Shown piece after piece: positions 24,302-35,572 of a DNA stretch of 64,000 bases (positions within the stretch are counted from its first letter, which is position 1; the number at the start of each line of letters is the position of its first letter). Under the pieces are notes generated by a model, which was not told the DNA's origin, searched no databases, and saw only the letters and a list, made by a program, of their open reading frames with translations. Source of the stretch: Ridgeia piscesae (taxonomy: Eukaryota > Annelida > Polychaeta > Sabellida > Siboglinidae). The translations under genes were made by a program, and so were the position numbers. The stretch is from positions 237,501 through 301,500 of the forward strand of contig JAODUO010000029.1 of NCBI GenBank assembly GCA_025642075.2, written 5' to 3'.

Positions 24302-24930
24302 AAACTAATCACGATCGCCAACAATAGCTTTCCAGCGTCCCCTGTCCTGGGCTAGTTTGTTGTTGTTGTAATCTTCTTCGAGTTCTCGGTCCCAGGTGTT
24401 TCCTGGTAGATCTCTACTTGTCTTTCCATGTGAGTTCCAGGAGAGCGGTTGTTTGGTGATATTTGTGTCTGATTTACGGAGTGTGTGCTCAATCCATCCC
24501 ATTCTTTTTCATGATTTCCTCTTCCACTGGAAGTTGGCTGGTCCTCTACCACAGATCCACGTCTCGGATTGTATTAGGCCAATGGATCCGAAGTAGTCTA
24601 CCCAGGTAGTTGTTGGTGAAGGTTTAGCAGATTCCTGGTGGTTTTCTTTGTTGTCCTCCAAGTCTCGGATCCATAAAGTGGGAGAGGTTTTACGCTGGAC
24701 TTGAAGAGCCTGACCTTATATTTGGTGTGGATTGTAAAGGTTTTGGTATTCCAGTTCGTGAGTTGTAGAAATGCTGTTCTTGCTTTCCAGTCGTTGCTTT
24801 GACGTCGTCAGCATCTATTCCTTCCTGTTTGTCTGTGATGCATCCAAGATATGTAAATGTTTCTACTTCTTCCACGGCACTTCCTTGTAGTGTTATTTCT
24901 TCTCTGTTGTTAATGTTGATACAAAGGGTT
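24302..24930 (-). pseudogene. Decayed non-LTR retrotransposon (LINE) fragment B
   Basis: Minus-strand fragments read VEEVETFTYLGCITDKQEGI, then after a frame break GWIEHTLRKSDTNITKQPLS, NTWDRELEEDY and QDRGRWKAIVGD. This is the C-terminal part of a LINE ORF2 of a different lineage from fragment A: the YLG motif, then a WIGHTLRK-like segment. The section normally between them, including the LLYGSETW-like segment, is deleted. Confidence 0.82.
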
Positions 24931-25471
24931 TTTCATGAATGTCAAAGGCCTATTTGCGAAGAAGGCATTACGTCTAGATCAATACTTATACTTATGACAG
25001 TGGCTTCCAGTTGTATATCGAATACAATTTTAATCGGCCAGTGGATGGAATGTACCTCATTCCACCCGCCCTTCGTCAAGTTGAATGTATACAACGAGTA
25101 ACGTACGTAGTTGTCGACTGTTTTCTACTACCACTAAAATATCCCGTATCAACTACTAATAAACTGCCATGTCGGTGAAGGGCATTTTGCACGGACAGTG
25201 CCTATATCATTTTTTTTTCGCATGGAGTACCATGTAGCGCTAGAATTATAAAAGTAGTTTCCAGCATTAGTTTGAATCGAAAGGAATACAAGAAAGTAAA
25301 GTTATGAACTTGCATACAACTCGTCACCGCATCAAGAATAAGTCACGGGCGCTTAGACGGTCTTATCCGGGGCCGTCTCGTTATGTCAGTGGCCGGGAAC
25401 TTACCATTGATTGTAAGTGTATAAGCACACACCGTTACCTGTTGTTTCCCTTCGCGTACATACGTAGGCCT

Positions 25472-25880
25472 ACATACATGCATGCATACATACATACATA
25501 CATACATACATACATACATACATGCATGCATGCATGCATGCATACATACATACATACATACATACATATCATACATACATACATACATACATACATACAT
25601 ACATACATACATACATACATACATACATACATAAACATACATACATACATACATACATATCAACATACATATATACATACATACATACATACATACATAC
25701 ATACATACATACATACATACATACATACATACATACATACATACATACATACATACATGATGCATACATACATACATACATACATACTTACATGTACATA
25801 CATATATACGCACAATCGCACATACGCACATACATACGTGCACACACACACCCACGCATACGCACACGCACGCACGCACA

Positions 25881-25945
<65 letters not shown>
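25472..25945. repeat. Compound (CATA)n / (CATG)n / (CACG)n / (CA)n microsatellite
   Basis: Long tracts of CATA with a short CATG block at about 25522-25545, ending in CGCA and CA runs. ORFs of up to 221 codons on both strands here are artefacts of the repeat. Confidence 0.95.
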
Positions 25946-25952
<7 letters not shown>

Positions 25953-26227
25953 GTTACAGATTGTTTTGAAATGATCTATGGACCATGTATATATGTTCCA
26001 TTTATATTGACAGACATTTTCTGTTCGTTGATAACTCGATCAGGTGTTCAAACATATAGGACAGGAATATCTGACTCTACGTTTGCATGGATAAAAATGC
26101 ATGTGTCTCTTATTATTAATAACATTTAATTATTATTATTTTTATACTGAAAAAGATTTGAAGTGGACGCATGTGGTCCTTACTCTATAATAGGATCTTT
26201 ATATTCCACTATACTATGTGTGTGTGT

Positions 26228-26228
<1 letters not shown>

Positions 26229-26315
<87 letters not shown>
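26229..26315. repeat. (TA)n microsatellite
   Basis: About 43 copies of TA. Confidence 0.95.
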
Positions 26316-26320
<5 letters not shown>

Positions 26321-26709
26321 CAATAACAAATTAAATGACAAAATTATCTTTATAAAAATGTAGAAGGGTGACAGTTTGATAGGCCAATACCATTATACAT
26401 AAGGACCGGGGCGCGGAACAATTCAAAGCTATATTTGTATAAGTGTAGAGTAAAGCTGTAATACGCCGCAAACTCCTCCGTTCAAATCGAAGCCACGCAC
26501 TGCCCATCTCCTGCTGCCAATAGCCAAAGGTCATGTATGCCATTACGGAACTTGGGTCCAGATCATGCCGGACACACAATAATTGCACGTGCAACGCGAA
26601 CATACAGGCATGCTTGATGACGCTGCTGAGCGGCTAAAAGTAGTATCTGACTGGTCAACATGGCCTTTGGCACGCTGCCAGCATCCCTGGCCTTGACTTT
26701 GGGTGGGCT

Positions 26710-26810
26710 AATAAATATGCGCGCGAGATGTTTACGTCAGAAGACTCGTTGTGTCAGAACGCTGCTGGTGTGTGTTCCAATCGTCGGCTGATATCCGCGT
26801 CAATTCTAAG
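26710..26810 (+). promoter_or_regulatory. Candidate TATA promoter and 5' UTR exon of UNK2
   Basis: A TATA-like CTAATAAATATGC (26708-26720) is followed by an ACGTCA CRE-like half site (26734-26739). A candidate exon then ends at TTCTAAG|GCAAGTAT (26810/26811), a GC-type 5' splice site in otherwise ideal context. UNK2 needs an upstream non-coding exon because its coding exon starts with an acceptor 3 bases before the ATG. TATA box, exon size and geometry resemble the UNK1 candidate promoter. Confidence 0.35.
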
Positions 26811-28536
26811 GCAAGTATAAACAAACTATAGTTTATTTTGATTGAATACGTTTTTCTACATATACACCAACGTAATATTTGTATATTTCATTTACGAATA
26901 ATCTAGGATATGTTTTTACAGAAATCAAGATTGACAATAGTGAAAAGCGTTGAATCGCGCATTGTCGTCTGCCGATTGTTCGAAAAGGGAAACGCTTGTT
27001 GCCGTCATTAGCCGGCGTTCGCTATATTCGTCACATTGCAAAAGAGAAGAACACCACTACCAGATTGTTCACAGTCAATACAGGTGCGCCGGTTGGGTAA
27101 CTATTTCCAGACAGATAGAGTTATCAATTAAGAGTCATTTTATAATCATGAATGATCAATGATCGTACTAATATGCTGGACCACTCAGTTTCTACATTAT
27201 TTTATGCAAGCATAATAATATGCACCATTCACCAAATTATTTTGAAATCGTTCACCATTAATTTATTCACATTATTAAAATCAAACCCACTTATTTCACC
27301 AATGGCAATGCCAATGCCACCAATGGTATGAAAGCAAAGCTGTTTTAGTGTAATATTTACACTATTTTTAAGACGTTAATCAAATTCCAAACATTCTGAT
27401 AAAAGTTATGCCATTCTGATTAGTATGAACAGTATCTTAACATTTTCTACATAAAAATATTATAGATGTTTACATCGTCATGATTCATGAATATGGTGCA
27501 CTATACTATATAGTAAACAATTAATAAATTTAACTGACATTTTTAATTGACTACTGTTCTTACTAAGTATACGTATTTCCAACAACATAAAACAGTTGTA
27601 CATCCCTTTAATTTTCAATATAGAACACTTGAATTGATAACAAATATTCTGCATAAAACTGTAATCACATCCACATTTATGTAACAAGAGTTATTAAAAT
27701 TGCGGTCATTCCATGTTCGGTACTTAATACAATATGTATTAGATATATGTACTAAATAACTTTGGTTTTGTTTATTAAAATTTTACCAGTGTAATTGTCT
27801 TGCTGATATTCTGGTGTCTGTCTTCTCAGAGAATCACACAGAAACACTACTTTTGCGGGCTTGAAATATTTGAGATCTCGGCACATAGTATTAGTTGGCT
27901 CCCAGCTAAAAGAAATGTATCTAAACTGAATAGAGTAGAGCACTGCAAGTATCACCAGCAAAACGAATTAAATCAGACGGTACTGTGTGCGACTGTAACT
28001 GAGCAAGTTTACAAGTCAAAACGCTGTGTAAAACAGATGTGAAAATACACTGAGCTAGAATAATAGAAGCACACTGAACAGCATTACATATGTTGGAAAA
28101 CAGGTTGTCAGAATGTTAGGCAATTCTTGACATTCAAAATAGGTTAGTATAACAAAAATAAATAGATAATACGTGGGATTAAAAACACAAAATGTAATTA
28201 TGAAATAAAAATAACGAATCTAAGTAATGAAACTAAAACTTGAATGTCACCATCAGTTTGAGAGGGAAGAAAGATGTTACCTAACACGTGTTAATCTTTG
28301 AGTAATGTAATGAGATCAAGAACAATAATTGCATTGATATTGCTTGTGATATACAATTGGTATATTTCGGATAAGAAGAAAATTCCCCGTTTGCGACACA
28401 ACCTTTCATTGGACCTTTGAACAGTACATATCTAAATCTACGGGAAATTAAAACAACATTGCAGGGTACTAGATTGAAAATGATCGTGTACAGTGGTGAC
28501 TTATATATGACCAAATGTGGCCTGAATTTGCAGAGA

Positions 28537-31500
28537 ATGTTTGAGAGTAACTGCGTGGCGGATGTGGAGACCCTGATGTGTCACAACCCAGCTCATCATG
28601 ACGTCATCTGTCCCGTCGTCCACCCACTTGTCCACTACAGTGCCCAGTCACTGTGTAAGGACTTCATGCTGCTCAACGGAGCCATCCCCAGTATTGCCAC
28701 GGGCTGGCAGCTGTGGTGGCATGAACAACTCAATGAATACCTGCGTCAGCTGGACGTTGGTGTCAAGCCTCACTGCAGCCTCGACCATGAGAAGGACGTG
28801 GTACTGTGTGGCCAAGACATTGGTGACTTGCCCACTACATACACTGTGCAGAATCTGTTTCCCCACGAACTGCCCGTCATAGGTGGGTTGATATTGATAT
28901 CTGGTTTAAATTGACGAAAATACTATATGCGATATAATTACCAGCAGCTCTGAAGGCAATTTAAATCTTGCCAATGTCTTTGATTTTATGTTTTGTGTAT
29001 GATGTGCAAATTGACAGTTGTTCGATATCATTTATTATAAATGTCATTATGATAATTACAGATCTGCATTGTTTTGAAGAGGTTTTCTGTAGCTTGTGTG
29101 TTTTTAAATGAAGCTGTGTTTCGTGCAAGTGATAATATATGCTAATTTAAAAACTCCAGAAATTAACAGTAATCTGGTCAATAAAGTCAACGTTTAGATC
29201 TAATGAAGCAACCTCAATTTTTAAATCCAGTTAACTTCATGGTTATTATTACTACACCAGTATGTATGTCTCCTTGGTATTTTCATAGGCTCTTTCTGTG
29301 AAATTTTACATCTGTGGCATGTTTCATTGATAATGTTCTTTACAAAGAATTGTTATCATAATTAGATGGTCTAAACATGTTTGCACCATGATAATTGTTT
29401 TGAAATAAATTATGCAATAATATTTATTCTACTTTTAATATTCCACTCATGTAAAATGAGTCTACTATAAGTTTTGCATTGGAAATTTAATTGATTTTAC
29501 TTATCATGTCACGGGAAGATTTGTAACAATTGGGTAAGCATAAGATTTATTTGGCAGCTTAGCACAGCTTTAAACAGAGTAAATTAAATAGATTTAACGA
29601 GATGTCCTCAAAGTGCTCTACTACTGCACTGTCCCAAGACGATTTACATATTGAGGTTGCACGGTTTAATAAGCATTACTACGTAAGTGTACTTATTGCA
29701 TCACAATTAAATCCTGACTTGGTAAACATTTGACACCTATAATCAATATAATGATTAGTATATTGGCTAAGTGCCAGAAATCTCCGCTGGTCAACAATAT
29801 ATGCCAGGATTCCACGTTACGGTATTCATATTGACATAATAGTGCCATAATAACCATGAATAAAATCATTGCATTTAGTAACAGAAAACACATTTTCTGG
29901 CATATGTTTGGTACCAGGAGAGATTTACTGGATCATATTGAGATGTTGAGAATTATTTATTAATTCCTTTACTTTTGTTTATTAAACTAATATCATGACC
30001 AGATAGTTTTACCAAATCAAATTTAGCATTGAATCATTGTGTTGCATGTATGCTCAGGTACTGATTTATTTCAGACCAATTGAGGCGTAGCATGGTTCCC
30101 TGGGAAACATGATGCGGATCATGGTCAGGTCTTTCGACTGTCTAGACCACGATCTCGGCTCGCTTTCTTGGCACTTTCATCATCTGAGTAGCCAAATTTG
30201 GAAGCGTACCACATGACCGTGTGTGATCACACCTAAGTATATGCCTATATGTGGCTTCTGCATTACCTATTCATCTTCAAACAGTGACAGCTAGCCTTGC
30301 AAATGTAAACCTGTGTTTTCTGTCCAAAGCAAATGTCGCATCAAGGAAGTATTGAGAAATGTTATGATAAGTTTGCTGCAGTGTTCTCGATTCATTTGGG
30401 AAATCCTTCCTGTTTACTGGGTAAAGGTGTGCACCAGGAACTGGTCAAGTCAGCGTTCACTTTATCCACATACACATAAAGTAAATTAACAGCAAAAGGT
30501 CTCTTGAAAGATCCCTTTGCAATGGTGGTGAATCAAGACGTACCCACTGCGACAGAATCTTGTCCAGTTGAATATGTAGTCAAGTAAGATGTCATCTGAT
30601 ACATCAGTGGACTTGTTATAGACGTTTTTTCAAGCTTGTCAATTGGACTGTAGTAATGGGATGATTTATGGACTGCGATGTCAGTAACTAGTTCTCAGGT
30701 CGAGGAGGTGTGAGGAATTGCAATACGGACAGAAAATACACCTTTCCATTTATGTGGCTGAATCTAAAATTTGTCAATAAATTGATTTTAGCTACTGTTT
30801 CACATGTACATTAGCGATGTACATGTGCATGCTGTGTTGTACTGTACTGGGGATTGCAAATTTATTATCGGTGTAGTTGCATTGTCGTGGCATAGATGCA
30901 AACCTCCGTGGTTCTAATTAGTACACATTGTGGCTAAGCGAGAAGCTTGGAATTAATGAGCATTTATATTGCACAACACATTAGCTGGCCTCACAAGGAC
31001 AGTTAGGCATACACATTGATTAGCAAGATTAAGTACAGTAATATTATTTACATTTGTTTGCATAATTATTTTAGTTTTATCTATCAAATATAGTCATTTA
31101 GACTAAGTAGACGTATACACATGTACATTAAACTAAACATTCTCAGAGGCATGTCTCTTCAATTCAACATTTGCTAAAAATTTGAAGAAAATATTACATC
31201 TGTTCAGTTTACCTAAAATCCATCATGGAATTGGTGCAACATATTCTATCCATTCAAATTGTTAACGTTCTGGAGAAGTATCCTATAGGTGTAAGAAAGA
31301 GTCATGCATTGTTATAATTTTTATATTCCATTCCAACAAGAACCATTGTTACAGTTGTGTGGAAATTTATCATAAAAATAATTTTGCACAAAGTTACATG
31401 TAAGTTGGCTCAGAGAGGCATACATAACAGTGAAATGTAAAATAAATCTAATAGGAAGAGTACACCTGTTAAAACTGAAATTAATATTTTCCCTAGGTGG

Positions 31501-32676
31501 TACATAGTGTAATGTCATCTCTAATAACAGATCTTGATATTAAACCTTATATAATTATATATATTTTGAAAGAAATATGTATCTACCCAGGGTAGTTCAA
31601 GTTCATGAGGGTGACTGAGAGGCCAGCCATTGTGTGAGCAAGGGTGGTAAATTACTTATAAATTGGACAAATGATATAAGAAAGGGCTGTTCTTAAAACT
31701 TGTGGTTTGGGCTCACTGAGGGAGATGGCAGTCAGTGTCGCTGGTTTGTAGTTTTCCTGCACTAGCAGAACAACAGGTAAAAACAATTTCAAACAGTTAT
31801 GACAGGTTGGTTATAGCATTTTTTTAGATTTTAATATCTGACATTGTTATGGTTAAAATAACCATCTTTTGTGTTGGTAATTATAATATAACAGTAAATT
31901 TTGATTTTCAAAGCAGACTACATTAATCGTGGCTGCAGGTATATTATATTCTTTAGAATGGTTTTGTGTAATGTACTTATAAACAAAATTGATATGCATA
32001 CATTGTTTAAATGGATGTGTTAGTATGTTAACTTAGAATTTACAAATATAGAGCATGCATTACATTGAGATGTCACTGTGTTCAGCATCTGACAATGTTG
32101 TTCTTCATTGCAGGCACGTATGTCGACCGGCGTATCGTTCCTGGGTTCACTTACACCATACGTGTGCTCAGCTCCAAGAGAAATCTCTTCGCAGGCAACC
32201 CGATGCTACTCCAGAGCGTAGGATGTGGCTACGGCAAGCGCATCGCATTCAAGGGGCCAACTCTCAATCACAACACTAACTATTTCTACTCCGACTCGCA
32301 CGCAACTGGCTGCGCATTCAGCATAGTTGCTGTAGGCAGCGGTGATCATTTCATTGTCATGGACAGTGCAGGGCATGCTGTTGGACAGGCAATCATTGAC
32401 TGTGTCGAATCGCAGAAAGAGGTGTCTTCACATGTCACACCAGATGGCAGTGTTGAGAAGCGAATAAATGTTGTCTTCTCTGTGCTTATCCAGTATTCAT
32501 GTCAGCCAAATGGAAAGCTATCACTGTTTTCAGACAAGGTTGTCGAGGCAGTGGGCATTGTGGTTATGTTGAAAGTTAAACGGGCAGCTGAAGCATCGGT
32601 CATCAGGCTTGAACAGGTTATGTTGCCTCATTTTGGCATGTGTTCATTTGAGCCGATCCAAAAAAGCACAAAATAA
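28537..32676 (+). CDS. Uncharacterised protein UNK2 (two coding exons), tandem paralogue of UNK1
   Basis: Exons 28537-28882 and 32114-32676 join at ATA G|GC ACG to give 302 residues. The intron sits at the same codon and phase as in UNK1 (the G of PVIG|TYV), and the acceptor ATTTGCAG lies 3 bases before the ATG. The N-terminal 85 residues differ from UNK1 and are rich in Cys, His and Trp. From residue 89 the two align: LCGQDIGDLP, HELPVIGTYV, IVPGFTYTIR, GYGKRIAF, NYFYSDSHATG, AFSIVAV, DGSVEKR, RLEQVMLPHF. By eye about half the residues of exon 2 are identical. Family and function are unknown to me. There is no signal peptide or transmembrane segment. Codon use is mixed, less G/C-ending than UNK1. 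The likely polyadenylation signal is AATAAA at 33387. Confidence 0.87.
28883..32113 (+). other. Intron of UNK2
   Basis: This 3.2-kb intron separates the two UNK2 coding exons; the corresponding UNK1 intron is only 553 bp. It is AT-rich with no recognisable element. Confidence 0.7.
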
Positions 32677-33392
32677 TATGTGCCCAATAATGTGCCCATC
32701 AAGTTCAGAATATATTTGGATGTAAAACTGAATGAAGATTTTACTGAATGGTTAATATGCAGTAACTATTACAGACTGTATGTGCAAAAACCGAGTTTGT
32801 AGGTTTTTTGCACAGTAAAAATACTGATGTCCTACACACATTTCATTACAGTATAGAGCATATGGCTAATATATATATATATATGTACACTATTAAATAT
32901 TATTAGATTGATTAGTGTTTACAAGATAAAACTATGTACTAAAAAATTCGTAAAAATATAACGGTGTTGCACAAGCTTTTTGATGAACAGTTACCGGGTG
33001 TAATACCTGTTGTATCGGTAACATAATAATTATGCTCTTTTAAAAGTTTTAAAAAATCACTTGTTATTTGCACTTGTTTCACATTCTTGTTTGTGCTTCA
33101 TTCCAATGAACTGTTGATGTACTGCACTACAAGGGGGTTGTCAGCTTGATCCGTTGCTAGAGTTATACATCAACTGTGTAATGTCGAGGCATTCATTCCA
33201 GGCATGTAGTTTGCCATAAATGCCGAGTCATGAGCATTGATGGAACTGCAGTTTAGCACTGCTGGTGAAAAGTTGAAGAAGACCTTTTTCTGTGAATAAG
33301 CCTATTTTTATATACAGATGTTTTAATGTGGAACTGTTTAACAGTCTGTGACAGTAATGTAATCATTATATTATATACTGTGTATAAATAAA
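32677..33392 (+). other. UNK2 3' UTR
   Basis: The AT-rich sequence after the UNK2 stop ends at AATAAA (33387-33392), followed by an A-run. It contains a short (TA)n at 32871-32884. Confidence 0.5.
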
Positions 33393-33926
33393 AAAAAACA
33401 GTGAAATACAATTCTTAGTGACATATCATTGGATAGTTAAAATTAAATGTGTGCGAACAATCTTGCAAATATTACCTCCCAGGCTTCCTTTCTATATACA
33501 CTGTATGTCATTATGTATTATCCCCTGTAAGTCTGAATCCACTATGTCATTGCCCATTAGTTTGCTATGGAAAAAGAAGTAGTACGTATGTATAGTCTAT
33601 GTAAGCCTACGCACGAGACAAATTAATCGAGGCTTGATCAAAATACCCAAAATAGACCAATTATACCCCCAGTTACATTATCCATATGTCTCATTTATCT
33701 GGTCTACAATATTTTTGTTGTTTAGCAATCCGCACATGTTGTATGGGAATCATCTTGACACCATAATGTGTCTAGTCTGCACCTTTCGTTTTCCGACCAA
33801 AAACCTTGGGAACCAAAGTGTGCAGATAAACGAGACATGACTGTATAATGTATATATGATTTGTAGACTGCCTCCCTATCAAATATCAGTTTGTTAATTT
33901 ATGTTTGTTAACTAACCGGCTATTAA

Positions 33927-33932
33927 TTTATT
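33927..33932 (-). terminator. AP4B1: Candidate AP4B1 polyadenylation signal
   Basis: AATAAA on the minus strand, about 130 bp after the AP4B1 stop codon. It supports transcript termination before any ear-domain exon. Confidence 0.45.
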
Positions 33933-34063
33933 CATTAACACCAAATACCAGCCAACAGTGATGTACTGATGAGACATAGAATATCCAAACCCTGCCATCA
34001 ACCATTGTGAAGGAAATACAAAACATGTCTACAGCTGAGTATAGACATCATGACTACACCAAA

Positions 34064-35572
34064 CTAATCAGATCCACACACGACCAGTTTTGCTTCATTG
34101 ACGTCTGTTTTCAACAGATGGTAATAGTATATAGCTGTCTCTCTGATCAGTAGGTCACTGCATGCTAGACACTGTTCTAGAACACTCCCCAACAGTTCTT
34201 GACACTCAGCTGGTTTCTTGAAGAACAGCTTCACTGCTGCCAAGATGCAGCTTAACTTTAGATCACAGCTCATACTTTCAACACTGTCAACATATTCCTC
34301 CAAAATATATGCACTGTTCTTGAGATGCTCACCATGTTCTCCTAGCATCCACAAGAGGGCAGTCTGCCCAGCTTGGCTGGTGATCTGTGGCCGACATTTT
34401 ACTACTTCTTGCATTGTTATTTCGATATCATTGGCATCCCTGAAATCTGCATTCTTCAAAACCGTCAACACGGAACATGTGACATAGTCCAGGTTCAAGT
34501 GCAGTAAAGAAAGCAGTTTCTTGAGACAGTCACCAAACATGTCGGGATGAGCACTCGCTATGTTACCAATGGCTGTTGTGGCTGCCACCGCTACCTCCAA
34601 GTTGACTGTGACACACATCCCAAGTTCATTGATCACTTCAGTGACATTATCTCCTGTTGTCAGACTTGGTAGCATTTCAATCTTCTTCACCTTCAGGTAC
34701 GTTGGCTCGTTGTACTTGCAGAAGAACAATTTGTAATGCTTACCGAAAACATCCCTGTTTTTATCCAGCAGACTCTCCACAAAGTTGAGCAAAACATATG
34801 TAAGTTCAGCATTCCCCGATGACAAGAAATGCAAAATGTGATTGTGCGCACGGGTGAAAACATCTGCATGCAAATGGGGCATGTTTTTGACGAGGTGAAA
34901 CAAATACTGAAGAGAGGATGTGGCAACTGTGCTATTTGCATGCGACAAATAGCGGTCTACAATGTTCATCACATCAAAGCATTCCTCGTCCGACCCTGGG
35001 CTGTAACGTGTCAACAACTTGAGTATGACTGTCAGCCCCCACTCTGTGAATTCCCCGATTCTATTCAAGAGGTAATGTGCAATGTTTTTGTTGATCACCA
35101 CGCCGCCTTCTTCGTACAGAATCTCATCGAGGACACTCAAACAATTCACTGTAACAATAGGATCAAGATCACGAATCATGGCGTACAGTCGATCAATGAT
35201 GCCGTGCTGAGAGATGTACTCCGGACACAGATGGTGCATTTTAACGCATGCTAGTACAGCGATCCTTCGCACATATGGGTTTGTGTCATCCAAACCGGAT
35301 AGAATCGGCTCCGTGCAGTACTCCAGCAAAGATGTCTGCCCAAGTGAAGATAGCGTCTTGAGAGCTAGGCCACGGATCATTGGGTTAGGACTGGAGCAGT
35401 CATTCACCAGTGTGTTGACTGCGAGCAGGATCACTTCCGTCTCCTCAGCAGCGTACATGGTAACGAACCAGCATGCTAACTTCTTCACCATGATGTCAGT
35501 GTTGACCAAGTGTTTGAGGACAGCAGGGAATGCCTTCCTTGCACTGTAGCCAGAACTTGTCAGGAGCATGAG
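34064..35572 (-). CDS. AP4B1: AP-4 complex subunit beta (adaptin trunk, single large exon)
   Basis: This is the beta subunit of AP-4, a clathrin-independent adaptor that sorts cargo from the trans-Golgi network. The exon codes for about 502 residues of adaptin N-terminal alpha-solenoid. Diagnostic words are DCSSPNPMIRGLALKTL, YVRRIAVLACVKMHHL, EGGVVINKNIAHYLLNR, HYKLFFCKYNEPTYLKVKK, LLWMLGEHGEHLKNSAYILE and KKPAECQELLG, which follow human AP4B1 almost in register. The acceptor TGTTGCAG ends at 35573. About 40 N-terminal residues present in other AP-4 betas should lie in an upstream exon that I could not find; a start at the ATG at 35569 is the alternative. The frame closes with TAG at 34064, where the human protein runs on about 200 residues into hinge and ear. 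An AATAAA lies only about 130 bp beyond (minus strand, 33932-33927). Confidence 0.93.
   Translation of the reverse strand, partial: LMLLTSSGYSARKAFPAVLKHLVNTDIMVKKLACWFVTMYAAEETEVILLAVNTLVNDCSSPNPMIRGLALKTLSSLGQTSLLEYCTEPILSGLDDTNPYVRRIAVLACVKMHHLCPEYISQHGIIDRLYAMIRDLDPIVTVNCLSVLDEILYEEGGVVINKNIAHYLLNRIGEFTEWGLTVILKLLTRYSPGSDEECFDVMNIVDRYLSHANSTVATSSLQYLFHLVKNMPHLHADVFTRAHNHILHFLSSGNAELTYVLLNFVESLLDKNRDVFGKHYKLFFCKYNEPTYLKVKKIEMLPSLTTGDNVTEVINELGMCVTVNLEVAVAATTAIGNIASAHPDMFGDCLKKLLSLLHLNLDYVTCSVLTVLKNADFRDANDIEITMQEVVKCRPQITSQAGQTALLWMLGEHGEHLKNSAYILEEYVDSVESMSCDLKLSCILAAVKLFFKKPAECQELLGSVLEQCLACSDLLIRETAIYYYHLLKTDVNEAKLVVCGSD

Larger units (their letters stand above)
18716..26700. other. Gene-free, repeat-rich interval between UNK1 and UNK2
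   Basis: I recognise no intact gene. The content is a 3' flank of UNK1, a short tandem duplication at 19068-19143, (GT)/(GTGC) repeats, an inverted-repeat element at 21145-21402, LINE fragments at 22500-23300 and 24302-24930, and microsatellites at 25472-25945 and 26229-26315. The segment 23400-24300 carries no recognisable feature. Confidence 0.6.

Noticed and set aside
25304..25969. 221-codon ORF
   Set aside because: Almost wholly (CATA)n; no conserved sequence outside the repeat.
34829..35549. Plus-strand ORFs of 111 and 141 codons
   Set aside because: Antisense shadows of the AP4B1 exon.
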